A stretch of 51,870 nucleotides of DNA from Rhodospirillaceae bacterium TMED23 (lineage in GTDB: Bacteria > Pseudomonadota > Alphaproteobacteria > Rhodospirillales > UBA2165). Below are positions 42,289-51,870 of the stretch, piece by piece (position 1 is the first letter of the stretch; each line of letters starts with the position of its first letter). Location: assembly GCA_002168115.1 (NCBI GenBank), contig NHCC01000022.1:163664-215533 (forward strand). Direction: 5' to 3'. The notes beneath the pieces are model-generated. The model searched no databases and was not told the origin of the DNA. It was given only the letters and a program-made list of their open reading frames with translations. A program made the translations under genes and the position numbers.

Positions 42289-44031
42289 ATGACAAAATCT
42301 GAGATGGATCAAAATATAAAACTTGCCGGCTACAAAGTGCTTGCCCGTAAATATCGTCCAGTAAACTTTGCTTCACTCATTGGGCAAGAGCCTATGGTGA
42401 GAACTTTAAAAAATGCTTTCTATTCTGATAGAGTGGCACATGCTTTTATACTCACGGGTGTTCGTGGTGTGGGTAAGACTACTACGGCTAGAATTATTGC
42501 GCGGTCGCTTAATTGTGTGGGTAGTAACAAAGAAATTTCTAGCAAATTTGATCCTTGTGGGAACTGCGATTTTTGTAGAACAATCATAGAAGGTAGTTGC
42601 ATTGATGTAGTTGAGATGGATGCTGCTAGTAGAACAGGTGTAGATGATATAAGGGAACTAATTGAGAGTGTCCGTTACAAACCAGTATCCGCGAAGTATA
42701 AGGTGTATATTATTGATGAAGTGCATATGTTATCTCGAAACGCTTTCAATGCATTACTTAAAACTTTAGAAGAGCCTCCCTCGCACGTTAAATTTATATT
42801 CGCAACTACTGAAATTCGAAAAGTACCGGTTACGGTTTTATCTCGTTGCCAGAGATTTGACCTACGCCGAATAGAAACTGAAGTTTTAGCCCGTAATTTA
42901 AGACAAATTTCTGATCTTGAGGGGCTGAGAATAACTGATGAGGCTATTAATTTGATAGCTCGGGCTGCAGATGGTTCTGTAAGAGATGGTCAAAGCTTGC
43001 TTGATCAAGTTGTATCATTAGGACTTGAGCATGGAAATGAGGTAGTAGAAGAAGATATTCGAGACATATTAGGCCTAGCCGATAGAAAGCGAATATTTGA
43101 GTTATTTGAGCAAGTAATGAAGGGTCAAATTTCTTCTGCTCTAAAAATTTTAGCTGATGAGTATAAGAACGGTACCGAACCAAATATACTAGTTAAAGAT
43201 TTGCTTGAAATTGTGCATTGGTTTACCAAAGTTAAAGTATGCCCCGAGCTTCTTAATAACTCTGAGGTCTCTGAAATAGATTTAGCTCAAGGTAGAATTT
43301 TTTCAACAGAACTATCAATGGCAACTCTAACCAGAGCATGGCAATTATTATTAAAAGGGCTCAATGAAGTCGTGCTAGCTCCCTCACCAATTAATGCGAC
43401 GGAAATGCTTTTGATTCGATTAGCTTACTTGTCTAGTTTACCTACCCCAGCTGATTTAGTAAAAAAATTGAATGATAATGAGGAGCTTTTAGAAACGGTT
43501 ACTAAGCCAAATTTTTCAGATGCGATGGCTACTACAACCAATGATAGTTCATCAAACGAATCACTAAAATTATTAAAGTTTTCGCAACAGAAATTAGATC
43601 CCCAAGTCGAGAATTCTTATGATCCCCATAAGAGTGGCCTTGCAGATCCCAATACTTTTGAAGATGTTCTTAAACTTGCCAACGCTAAAAATGAACGAAT
43701 ACTTTTTTCTAATTTAATTACCAACGTTCATTTGGTTCGATTTGAGCCTGGCAACATAGTATTCCATCCAGGGGAAAATGCACCACCGGAATTAAGTCAG
43801 GATTTAGCTAATTTTTTGAATAATGAGACTGGTCGTCGCTGGATTGTAACATTATCTATGGATGAGGTGGGTGAGCCAACATATCAGCAGAGCCAATTAA
43901 CTGAGAGATCTCTGCAAATTGAAGAGGCTGCTAAGAGGCCATTTATAAAATCAGTGCTTGAGCTTTTCCCGGGAGCAAAAATATCTGCAGTTAAACAAAC
44001 AAATAAGGATAGTAAAAGTGCTAGCTCTTAG
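42289..44031 (+). CDS. dnaX: DNA polymerase III subunits gamma and tau
   Basis: VLARKYRPVNFASLIGQEPMVRTLKNA, LTGVRGVGKTTTARIIARSLNC, KYKVYIIDEVHMLSRNAFNALLKTLEEPP. Confidence 0.97.
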   Translation: MTKSEMDQNIKLAGYKVLARKYRPVNFASLIGQEPMVRTLKNAFYSDRVAHAFILTGVRGVGKTTTARIIARSLNCVGSNKEISSKFDPCGNCDFCRTIIEGSCIDVVEMDAASRTGVDDIRELIESVRYKPVSAKYKVYIIDEVHMLSRNAFNALLKTLEEPPSHVKFIFATTEIRKVPVTVLSRCQRFDLRRIETEVLARNLRQISDLEGLRITDEAINLIARAADGSVRDGQSLLDQVVSLGLEHGNEVVEEDIRDILGLADRKRIFELFEQVMKGQISSALKILADEYKNGTEPNILVKDLLEIVHWFTKVKVCPELLNNSEVSEIDLAQGRIFSTELSMATLTRAWQLLLKGLNEVVLAPSPINATEMLLIRLAYLSSLPTPADLVKKLNDNEELLETVTKPNFSDAMATTTNDSSSNESLKLLKFSQQKLDPQVENSYDPHKSGLADPNTFEDVLKLANAKNERILFSNLITNVHLVRFEPGNIVFHPGENAPPELSQDLANFLNNETGRRWIVTLSMDEVGEPTYQQSQLTERSLQIEEAAKRPFIKSVLELFPGAKISAVKQTNKDSKSASS

Positions 44032-44088
44032 GCTTAATATATATATATTAACGGTAAATAGAATAAAAGTTAAGGAGAATTAGAGGTA

Positions 44089-44412
44089 ATGAAAAATATC
44101 GGTCAAATGATGAAACAGGCTCAGGAAATGCAGAGCAAGATGACTGATATACAGGATAAACTCTCTGATTTGGAGATTGAAGGTTCATCGGGAGCGGGTT
44201 TGATAAAAGTTATATTATCTGGCAAAAATGATGTTAGAAAAATAAAAATAGATACTTCTTTGATAAATCCGAAAGAACCTGATGTCTTAGAAGATTTGCT
44301 TATAGCAGCTTTTAATGACGCAAAATCAAAAGTAGAGAATGAAGTTAATAGCAGAATGTCAGAGGTTACTGGAGGTTTGCAATTGCCTCCAGGTTTTAAA
44401 TTACCTTTTTAA
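44089..44412 (+). CDS. ybaB: YbaB/EbfC family nucleoid-associated protein
   Basis: MKNIGQMMKQAQEMQSKM...GGLQLPPGFKLPF; between dnaX and recR. Confidence 0.95.
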   Translation: MKNIGQMMKQAQEMQSKMTDIQDKLSDLEIEGSSGAGLIKVILSGKNDVRKIKIDTSLINPKEPDVLEDLLIAAFNDAKSKVENEVNSRMSEVTGGLQLPPGFKLPF

Positions 44413-44471
44413 AAATATTATTTTGATTTTAATCATGTGAGCAGTCCGTAATATGAGAATCACTTCATTTA

Positions 44472-45071
44472 ATGATTTCTAAAAACTTAGAATTGTTTAT
44501 TCAGATGTTATCTAAACTTCCTGGCTTTGGTCCGAGGTCAGCTAGGCGGGCTGCATTGCACTTAATTAAAAATAAAGAAACGCTATTTATCCCACTCATT
44601 AATGCTATGGAAAAAACCGCTGGTTCTATTACAATTTGTTCCTCTTGTGGCAATTACGATACGTCTCATATTTGTTCAATTTGTTCGGATAGTGAGCGTG
44701 AACAATCAATTATCTGCGTTGTTGAAGAAGTAGCTGACTTATGGGCTCTTGAGAGAACTTCAATTTTTAAGGGTAATTATCATGTATTGGGCGGCGTATT
44801 GTCTCCTTTAGATGGGATTGGACCAGACGACTTGCGAATTGATGGTTTAATATCACGGGTGAGAACAGCAAATGTTGAAGAGTTAATTCTTGCGACTAGC
44901 GCTACAGTAGATGGCAAAACGACGTCGCATTATATTGCTGACAGACTCCAAAATGAGGATATAAAAATTAGTTTATTGGCTCATGGAATTCCGGTTGGAG
45001 GAGAGCTTGATTATCTAGATGATGGAACAATAGGTGCTGCTTTAAAAGATCGTAGAAAAATAGATATGTGA
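44472..45071 (+). CDS. recR: recombination protein RecR
   Basis: LSKLPGFGPRSARRAALHLI, CSSCGNYDTSHICSICSD, YHVLGGVLSPLDGIGPDDL. Confidence 0.97.
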   Translation: MISKNLELFIQMLSKLPGFGPRSARRAALHLIKNKETLFIPLINAMEKTAGSITICSSCGNYDTSHICSICSDSEREQSIICVVEEVADLWALERTSIFKGNYHVLGGVLSPLDGIGPDDLRIDGLISRVRTANVEELILATSATVDGKTTSHYIADRLQNEDIKISLLAHGIPVGGELDYLDDGTIGAALKDRRKIDM

Positions 45072-45115
45072 AAAATGCAATATTTGTCTAAATGAGATAT
45101 TAGTAATTTTTTATA

Positions 45116-46081
45116 CTATTTCTTTAGGGCTCGGGGATGAGAGGCTTTGTAAACCTCCATCATTCTTTCCTGATTCACCGCAGTATAACGTTGCGTAGTA
45201 GATAATGATTCGTGCCCCAATAATTCTTGGATCGTACGCAGGTCGCCCCCGCCCGCCAGTAAATGAGTTGCAAAACTATGCCGCAGTGCATGAGGTGTAG
45301 CGGTTTTGGGTAAATTCAAAATTAGCCGCAGTTTTCTAACTTGTCGTTGCACAACTCCTGCATTTAATCGTTTACCATGCGCTCCAATAAATAGAGCTCG
45401 TTGGTTTTTTAAGGTAATAGGGCAGAGATTACGATAAATTTTTATTTTTTGAGATATTATTGGCAGAAGAGGGATAATCCTTTGTTTGTTATTCTTACCG
45501 TTAATTAAAATTATATTTTCTTCTGGCAAATCTAGTATATTTAAATTTAGCGCCTCACTTATTCTTAGACCGCAACCGTATAATAGCGTAAGAATTGCCA
45601 TGTCACGAGCTGCAATCCATTTAGTTTTATGCAATCTACCTATAATGTCGATTGCTTCTTTTGCCTCTTCGGGAGCAAGAGGTTTGGGCAAGTTAATGGG
45701 TAGTTTAGGCGTTCTGATTAATTTTATTGCAGAATTGTGGACGATATTTTTGCGATCCAAATAGGCAAAAAAACCCCTTAGCGTTGATGCTAGTCTCGCT
45801 AGTGAAGCGCGCGAAATTCCATCATTATTACGTTTAGCTAGATACCCTCTAAAGTCTCTGGTGGTTATATCACTTAGGTCAACAACATTTGGCGCAAAAC
45901 CAATATGTTGAGACAAGTACAAAAAAAAATTTGATAAGTCACGACTGTATGCGTCGACTGTGTGGGAAGAATATTTTTTTTCGACAGTAAACCATTTTTG
46001 CCACTCTTGAATAATTTGGGATAATTGAGGCCCGGTGACAAATACTATATCTTTTTTCTTTTTTCTTTTTTCTTTAACCAT
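45116..46081 (-). CDS. xerC: tyrosine recombinase XerC
   Basis: LLYGCGLRISEALNL, TPHALRHSFATHLLAGGGDLRTIQELLGHESLSTTQRYTAV. Confidence 0.94.
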   Translation of the reverse strand: MVKEKRKKKKDIVFVTGPQLSQIIQEWQKWFTVEKKYSSHTVDAYSRDLSNFFLYLSQHIGFAPNVVDLSDITTRDFRGYLAKRNNDGISRASLARLASTLRGFFAYLDRKNIVHNSAIKLIRTPKLPINLPKPLAPEEAKEAIDIIGRLHKTKWIAARDMAILTLLYGCGLRISEALNLNILDLPEENIILINGKNNKQRIIPLLPIISQKIKIYRNLCPITLKNQRALFIGAHGKRLNAGVVQRQVRKLRLILNLPKTATPHALRHSFATHLLAGGGDLRTIQELLGHESLSTTQRYTAVNQERMMEVYKASHPRALKK

Positions 46082-46788
46082 CTATCTAGTATTAACTCGA
46101 GCGCACGCGTTGCAAAGTTTAACAGCTCGGTTCCTTGTTCTTCGTGAAACGCGCCAGCTGTCCGAGAACCTAAAGCCAAGAAACCAGTATAAATTTTCTT
46201 ACTAAATTGTAAACGACCATAAGCCGTTGATTTTATCGTGTTCGATAGTTCACCAAATACTTGTTCATCCCTCTTGGAGTTTTCAATTAATTTGGTTTTA
46301 GTACTTGTATCGCCTATAATGTGATTTACGTAACCTTGAGTTATCCATTTGATGCTTGTTCCATCTAATAATTCTAAATTTTTATTCTTTTCTATGCATA
46401 ACGAAACCGCATCTAAATCTAAAATTATTGGAAGTTCATCGGAAATCATATTTACAAAACTCTCTAAACTTTTAGCTTCAAGCATTGCAATTACTGCCGC
46501 ATGAGTCCTAGTTTGAATCATCATATTAGAACGGGTAGTGGAAATAAGAAGGTCTGTTGCATTTTTTAGGTTTGTTGACTTGGTTCTGATTCGGTCTAGC
46601 ATTAAAGTCTGCATATCTACGATATTACCGCCTTCAATTTCTTGCCATCGAGGTGGTGTTTTTAAAACTTCCAAAAGCTCTGGATTTTCAATTAAAAACT
46701 CTGGATTTTTTTGAAGATATTCAAGAACGCTCGATGCTTCTGGAAGTTTAACTAATTCATTTTTTTTCATAGGTTTAGCTTTTCTCAT
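46045..46788 (-). CDS. DUF484 family protein
   Basis: VLEYLQKNPEFLIENPELLEVLKTPPR N-terminus; GAF-like body; adjacent to xerC as in many proteobacteria. Confidence 0.85.
   Translation of the reverse strand: MRKAKPMKKNELVKLPEASSVLEYLQKNPEFLIENPELLEVLKTPPRWQEIEGGNIVDMQTLMLDRIRTKSTNLKNATDLLISTTRSNMMIQTRTHAAVIAMLEAKSLESFVNMISDELPIILDLDAVSLCIEKNKNLELLDGTSIKWITQGYVNHIIGDTSTKTKLIENSKRDEQVFGELSNTIKSTAYGRLQFSKKIYTGFLALGSRTAGAFHEEQGTELLNFATRALELILDRWLKKKEKRKKI
46051..46074. repeat. Heptanucleotide tandem repeat (CTTTTTT)x3 plus partial unit
   Basis: Direct reading of CTTTTTTCTTTTTTCTTTTTTCTT; lies in the xerC/DUF484 coding overlap. Confidence 0.85.
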
Positions 46789-46801
46789 TGGCTATATTAA
46801 G

Positions 46802-47458
46802 TCAAAGAATACTTTGGCCACTTTTTTTCCAATCTTTTAAGAATGCATCCAAGCCTTTATCCGTCAATGGATGATTGTAAAGCTGTCTGAGTGTTTGGCC
46901 TGGAATAGTTACAATATCGGCCCCCAATCTGCCCGCCTCAGTTACATGTTTTGATGACCTGACGGAAGCCACTAGCACCTCTGTTTTTATCATAGGGTAG
47001 TTGGAATATATTTCACAAATATCTGAAATTAGGTCCATGCCATCTAATGATATATCATCTAATCTTCCAACAAAAGGGGAAATAAAGGTTGCTCCAGCTT
47101 TGGCGGCAAGAATTGCCTGCGATGATGAAAAACATAAGGTTACGTTTACCATTATTTTTTTATCTGTGAGGATTTTGCATGCTTTTAATCCATCAAATGT
47201 AAGGGGAACCTTGACAGCAACATTTGCGCCGAGGCTCGATAGCTTTTCTCCCTCTCTAATCATTGTTTCATAGTCAGTCGCTGTTACTTCAGCACTTACT
47301 GGCCCAGAAACTATCGAACAAATTTCCTCAATTACTGTAAGGAAATTGCGGCCTGTGTTAGTTATTAACGAAGGATTTGTGGTCACCCCGTCAATCATCC
47401 CAGTATCCGAAAGATTTTGAATTTCTTCAACATCCGCGCTATCAATAAAGAATTTCAT
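46802..47458 (-). CDS. transaldolase / fructose-6-phosphate aldolase family
   Basis: [63 protein letters not shown]. Confidence 0.93.
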   Translation of the reverse strand: MKFFIDSADVEEIQNLSDTGMIDGVTTNPSLITNTGRNFLTVIEEICSIVSGPVSAEVTATDYETMIREGEKLSSLGANVAVKVPLTFDGLKACKILTDKKIMVNVTLCFSSSQAILAAKAGATFISPFVGRLDDISLDGMDLISDICEIYSNYPMIKTEVLVASVRSSKHVTEAGRLGADIVTIPGQTLRQLYNHPLTDKGLDAFLKDWKKSGQSIL

Positions 47459-47525
47459 GACTCTTTTACTACCTCTCTAATTTTACTATTTTGTTCTCTT
47501 GTGATTTCCAGTTAGAGTGTAGCCT

Positions 47526-49742
47526 ATGATAAAGAAAAGCGCTACCATAGTTGATCAAAGAAGTGTGAGAAAATATGCAAATGTTCTTCTTCCTTTGCCA
47601 CTCAGTGAGACTTATACTTATTCGATACCTGATCATTTAGATATATGTAATTCAATAAACCCCGGAGACTTTGTCCGGGTTCCTTTTGGCCATCGAGAGA
47701 TTATTGGTGTTGTTTGGGATAGTCCAAATAAATTTAGAAAATTAGATCGAATCAAACCTGTATTAGAACGGTTGGATGTTCCTCGAATGCCTGAAACAAC
47801 AATAAGATTCGTTAAGTGGGTCTCAAATTACAATATGGTGGCGCTTGGTTTGATTCTCAAAATGACCATGAATGTGCCTGGTTTATTCAAACAAACTCGT
47901 GAGCAATCTATTTATTTTATATCGGATCCCATGGTTGATTATAAAAAAACGACTGCTAGATCTCGAGTTTTAAATTTGTTTAAAACAAACTCTTATTTGT
48001 CTAGATCGTCTATACGACAGGAAGCTCAGGTATCGTCGTCTGTTCTAACTGGAATGTTAGAATTAGGAGTTCTATCAGAAAAGAGAGTGCCGCAAACCAG
48101 AGAGTTTCAGGAACCCGACTGGCGAAAGAAAGGCCCAAAACTCTCCACAGAACAATCATTAATAGCAAGAAATCTAGAAAAAAAAATAATTGAAGGTGAA
48201 TTTTTTGTTGGGCTAATTGAGGGTGTTCCAGGTTCGGGAAAAACGGAGGTTTACCTCGAGGCTATTTGTGAAGCTTTGAAAAGGGGTAAGCAAGCACTTG
48301 TTCTGTTACCGGAAATTACTTTAAGCGCACAGTGGCTTCGTCGATTTGAAAAGAGATTTGGGTGTGCTCCTGCTCTGTGGCATTCAGAGGTAAGCCCCGC
48401 AAATCGTCGCAAAACATGGCAGGCTGTGGCGCGCGGGGAAGCCAAAGTAATTGTGGGAGCGCGCTCGGCCCTGTTTTTGCCATTTCAGTCTATAGGAGTC
48501 ATTGTTATCGATGAGGAGCACGATCAATCGTTTAAACAAGAAGAAAGTGTTATTTACAACGCTAGGGACATGGCTGTAGTACGTTCGAGAATTGAGAAAA
48601 TACCTATTTTCCTAGTTTCTGCAACACCATCATTAGAAACCTTGCATAACGCCAACAGAGGAAAATATTCCAAATATTGTTTATCTCAAAGATATGCTGG
48701 GGCTAAGTTACCCTATATTGAGATTCTAGATATGCGAAAAAGCAAGCCAGAGCGTGGCAAATGGATATCTCCAGAAATAATAGAGGCCCTTAGACACACT
48801 TTCAAATCAGGTGAACAAGGCCTTTTATATCTCAATCGACGTGGATACGCTCCCCTAACTCTTTGTCAAGATTGTGGGCATCGATTTCAATGCGTTAAAT
48901 GTACAGCTTGGTTAGTAGAACATCGTTTTATAGGCCAATTGCAATGCCATCATTGTGGTTATTATACACCAATGCCTAAGGAATGTCCAAACTGTAAATC
49001 AGTTGATAGGCTTCATGCTTGTGGTCCCGGTGTTGAGAGATTGGCGGAAGAAGTTCGTGAAATATTTCCAGATATTAGGATGCAAGTAGCCGTTAGTGAT
49101 AATCTCAATTCAGTTGGACAAGCTGGTGCTCTAGTGAAAAAAATTGAAAAGCGAGAAGTAGATTTGATAGTTGGCACTCAGATAATAGCGAAAGGGTATC
49201 ACTTTCCTTTTCTCACGCTTGTCGGCGTAATAGATGCAGATATTGGACTTGCTGGGGGAGATATAAGAGCTTTAGAGCGTACATATCAGTTACTGTATCA
49301 GGTAGCTGGCCGAGCCGGAAGAGCGAGCCGATTTGGTAAGGTTATGCTCCAAACATTTAATCCAGAGAATATGGTTATGCAAGCTTTGAAGAATGGTGAT
49401 CATGAGAGTTTTGTGCAAAAAATGATAGAGGATAGAGAAGCTCATAGTATGCCACCTTTTGGACGACTAGCCGGTATTATTTTGTCTGGCAATGATGAAA
49501 AACTCGTAAAAGAGGCCTCTAATATTTTGGCCCGTACCGCACCGATGGCTTCTGGGATAATGACACTGGGGCCTGCTCCAGCACCTTTGGCTTTGCTCAG
49601 AGGTAAATACCGTATTCGCTTTCTAGTAAAATCTCAGAGAGATATTAATATACAGGATGAAATAAAAAAATGGTTAAAGAAGACATCCATTCCCCAAAAG
49701 GTTCGTGTTCAAGTTGATATTGACCCTTACAGCTTTATGTAG
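47526..49742 (+). CDS. priA: primosomal protein N' (PriA helicase)
   Basis: EGVPGSGKTEVYLEAI, VIDEEHDQSFKQEE, zinc motifs CQDCGHRFQCVKC / CHHCGYYTPMPKECPNCKS, GTQIIAKGYHFPFLTLVGVIDAD. Confidence 0.97.
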   Translation: MIKKSATIVDQRSVRKYANVLLPLPLSETYTYSIPDHLDICNSINPGDFVRVPFGHREIIGVVWDSPNKFRKLDRIKPVLERLDVPRMPETTIRFVKWVSNYNMVALGLILKMTMNVPGLFKQTREQSIYFISDPMVDYKKTTARSRVLNLFKTNSYLSRSSIRQEAQVSSSVLTGMLELGVLSEKRVPQTREFQEPDWRKKGPKLSTEQSLIARNLEKKIIEGEFFVGLIEGVPGSGKTEVYLEAICEALKRGKQALVLLPEITLSAQWLRRFEKRFGCAPALWHSEVSPANRRKTWQAVARGEAKVIVGARSALFLPFQSIGVIVIDEEHDQSFKQEESVIYNARDMAVVRSRIEKIPIFLVSATPSLETLHNANRGKYSKYCLSQRYAGAKLPYIEILDMRKSKPERGKWISPEIIEALRHTFKSGEQGLLYLNRRGYAPLTLCQDCGHRFQCVKCTAWLVEHRFIGQLQCHHCGYYTPMPKECPNCKSVDRLHACGPGVERLAEEVREIFPDIRMQVAVSDNLNSVGQAGALVKKIEKREVDLIVGTQIIAKGYHFPFLTLVGVIDADIGLAGGDIRALERTYQLLYQVAGRAGRASRFGKVMLQTFNPENMVMQALKNGDHESFVQKMIEDREAHSMPPFGRLAGIILSGNDEKLVKEASNILARTAPMASGIMTLGPAPAPLALLRGKYRIRFLVKSQRDINIQDEIKKWLKKTSIPQKVRVQVDIDPYSFM

Positions 49743-49936
49743 CTAGATTTTAAGCTCTGTTAACTAATGAGTTATAACGAAATAAATTGACCTTTTATGT
49801 ATCAATTTTGGCGTCTTGCGGACTCTGAGCGAGTATGGTAGACAAAGCGCGATTCAATTATTTGGAACCTTAAAAGTCTGATAATTTTTATGATTTGTTT
49901 AGGTAAATTTCATTTAATTCTGAGGATATTTTATTC

Positions 49937-50506
49937 GTGTCAGATGATATAAAAAGCAATATGAACGTGTCGGGATTATCTGGAAGATACGCAAAGGCTC
50001 TTTATGATTTGGCTGAGAGTGGTACCTCGATAAATGAGGTTGAAAAAGACTTAATTGAAATTAATGAAATAATTGAGGATAGTTCTGATCTAAAGCAGTT
50101 AATTGTGTCGCCGATACTCTCCAGAACTGAGCAAATGAAGGCTATGAAACGGATTTTAACTAAGATGAAGGTTAGCCAGTTAACTCAACAATTTGTTGGT
50201 GTACTATCAACTAATCGGCGTCTTAGTATTTTAAAGCAGATTATTTCAGATTTCCTGCAGATGCTATCGAGTATAAGGGGTGAAATGACCGCATATGTTT
50301 CTTCGGCAAAACCGCTTACGGAGGAACAAAAGTCTCATTTAATTAAAGTTTTGGAGGGTTTGGTTGATGGTAAAGTTTACTTGAATTTAGATGTGAATCC
50401 TGATCTTTTGGGAGGATTAGTGGTAAAGATTGGGTCAAAAATGGTAGATTCCTCAATTCAAACTAAATTGCAACATTTACAACTCGCTATGAGAGGTGTG
50501 GGATAA
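49937..50506 (+). CDS. atpH: ATP synthase F1 delta subunit
   Basis: [15 protein letters not shown]...[13 protein letters not shown]...[30 protein letters not shown] overlap with atpA. Confidence 0.95.
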   Translation: MSDDIKSNMNVSGLSGRYAKALYDLAESGTSINEVEKDLIEINEIIEDSSDLKQLIVSPILSRTEQMKAMKRILTKMKVSQLTQQFVGVLSTNRRLSILKQIISDFLQMLSSIRGEMTAYVSSAKPLTEEQKSHLIKVLEGLVDGKVYLNLDVNPDLLGGLVVKIGSKMVDSSIQTKLQHLQLAMRGVG

Positions 50507-51870
50507 TGGAAATCCGCGCAGCGGAAATATCCGCTATATTAAAAGAAGAAATTAAAAATTTTGGAAGTGAAGCCGAGGTCGCTGAAGTAGGACAGGTACT
50601 TTCAGTGGGTGATGGAATTGCTCGGGTTCACGGATTGGATAAAGTACAAGCTGGAGAGATGGTGGAGTTTCCCGGGAATATTAGGGGAATGACACTTAAT
50701 TTAGAGGAAGATAATGTTGGAGTTGTCATCTTTGGTGATGATCGGACTATAAAAGAGGGGGATATTGTAAAAAGAACGGGCGATATTGTTGATGTGCCGA
50801 TTGGAAAGGGTCTACTTGGTCGTGTTGTTGACGCCCTTGGGAATCCTATTGATGGTAAGGGTAGCATTGAGGCTACAGAAAGGGGACTTATTGAAGTTAA
50901 AGCTCCTGGCATTATACCTCGTAAGTCGGTACATGAGCCAATGCAAACGGGTTTAAAAGCGATTGATAGTTTGATACCTGTTGGACGAGGTCAACGTGAG
51001 TTAATTATTGGGGATCGACAGACTGGTAAGACTGCAATAATTATTGATACTATTTTAAATCAAAAGAAAGCGAATGATGCTGCAAAAAATGACTCTGAAA
51101 AACTCTATTGCGTTTATGTGGCTGTCGGACAAAAGAGGTCTTCAGTTGCACAACTAGTTAAAGTATTAGAAGAGTACGGTGCTATGGAGTATTCAATTAT
51201 CGTCACCGCGACTGCGTCTGAATCTGCTCCTATGCAGTTTCTAGCTCCTTATACCGGTTGCACCATGGGAGAGTTTTTTCGAGATAATGGTATGCATGCA
51301 GTGATTTTTTATGACGATTTAACAAAGCAAGCGGTCTCTTACCGTCAAATGTCCCTATTGTTGCGTAGGCCACCAGGTCGGGAAGCCTATCCAGGGGATG
51401 TATTTTATCTTCATTCTCGCTTATTGGAACGATCAGCTAAAATGAATGACGAACAAGGTGCTGGTTCATTGACAGCTCTTCCAGTAATTGAGACACAAGG
51501 TAATGACGTTTCAGCCTACATTCCAACCAATGTGATTTCAATTACGGACGGTCAGATCTTTTTGGAAACCGATTTATTTTACAAAGGTATACGCCCGGCA
51601 GTGAATGTGGGACTTTCGGTCTCACGGGTTGGGTCAGCCGCCCAAGTTAAGGCTATGAAGCAGGTGGCTGGTTCTATAAAACTTGAGCTTGCCCAATATA
51701 GAGAGATGGAGGCTTTTGCACAATTTGCTTCAGATTTGGATGCCTCAACCCAGCAACTTTTGGCACGTGGAGCGCGATTGACCGAGGTTCTTAAGCAAGG
51801 ACAATTTACTCCTTATTCAATGGAGGAGCAGGTGGTGTCGCTATTCTCTGGAGTTGAGGGCTTTCTTGAT
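50506..51870 (+). CDS. atpA: ATP synthase F1 alpha subunit (3' truncated by window end)
   Basis: ATG at 50506, open to window end; [62 protein letters not shown]. Confidence 0.97.
   Translation, partial: MEIRAAEISAILKEEIKNFGSEAEVAEVGQVLSVGDGIARVHGLDKVQAGEMVEFPGNIRGMTLNLEEDNVGVVIFGDDRTIKEGDIVKRTGDIVDVPIGKGLLGRVVDALGNPIDGKGSIEATERGLIEVKAPGIIPRKSVHEPMQTGLKAIDSLIPVGRGQRELIIGDRQTGKTAIIIDTILNQKKANDAAKNDSEKLYCVYVAVGQKRSSVAQLVKVLEEYGAMEYSIIVTATASESAPMQFLAPYTGCTMGEFFRDNGMHAVIFYDDLTKQAVSYRQMSLLLRRPPGREAYPGDVFYLHSRLLERSAKMNDEQGAGSLTALPVIETQGNDVSAYIPTNVISITDGQIFLETDLFYKGIRPAVNVGLSVSRVGSAAQVKAMKQVAGSIKLELAQYREMEAFAQFASDLDASTQQLLARGARLTEVLKQGQFTPYSMEEQVVSLFSGVEGFLD

Noticed and set aside
44034-44051. TTAATATATATATATTAA palindrome after dnaX
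   Set aside because: Simple AT dinucleotide run; no terminator or binding-site features beyond low complexity.

Overview
AT-rich alphaproteobacterial chromosomal segment, consistent with a marine Rhodospirillales/SAR116-like lineage (lineage inferred from gene order only). Most of it is core metabolism and informational genes: trmD-rplS; leuCDB-asd; sdhCDAB-zapE; mdh-sucCDAB(odh)-lpd; pheT-pheS-rplT-rpmI (minus); infC and thrS (minus); two LPS-type glycosyltransferases; uppP; a hisN-like phosphatase; a cycM-like cytochrome c; a divergent kdsB-like gene and pheA; nudC; the SRP RNA gene (ffs); dnaX-ybaB-recR; xerC-DUF484-fsa (minus); priA; and atpH-atpA (atpA truncated by the window end). No tRNA, rRNA, IS element, prophage or CRISPR array was recognised. 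The least ordinary items are: (i) an ArsJ organoarsenical-efflux MFS gene with its partner GAPDH gene (an arsenate-detoxification pair) lying between infC and rpmI-rplT in opposite orientation, with the GAPDH gene broken by a 2-nt AT/TA duplication; (ii) an infC reading frame that appears to start at AUC behind a strong Shine-Dalgarno; (iii) an A7 slippery run in dnaX where a shift into either alternative frame terminates within a few codons, suggesting a gamma-like short product; (iv) a KdsB-like protein lacking most of the canonical CMP-Kdo synthetase signature; (v) a SpoIIAA-like gene split by one in-frame TAA; (vi) an uncharacterised MetE-like protein convergent with an ACMSD-type amidohydrolase. 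All calls come from reading the sequence and from family knowledge; no searches were run.
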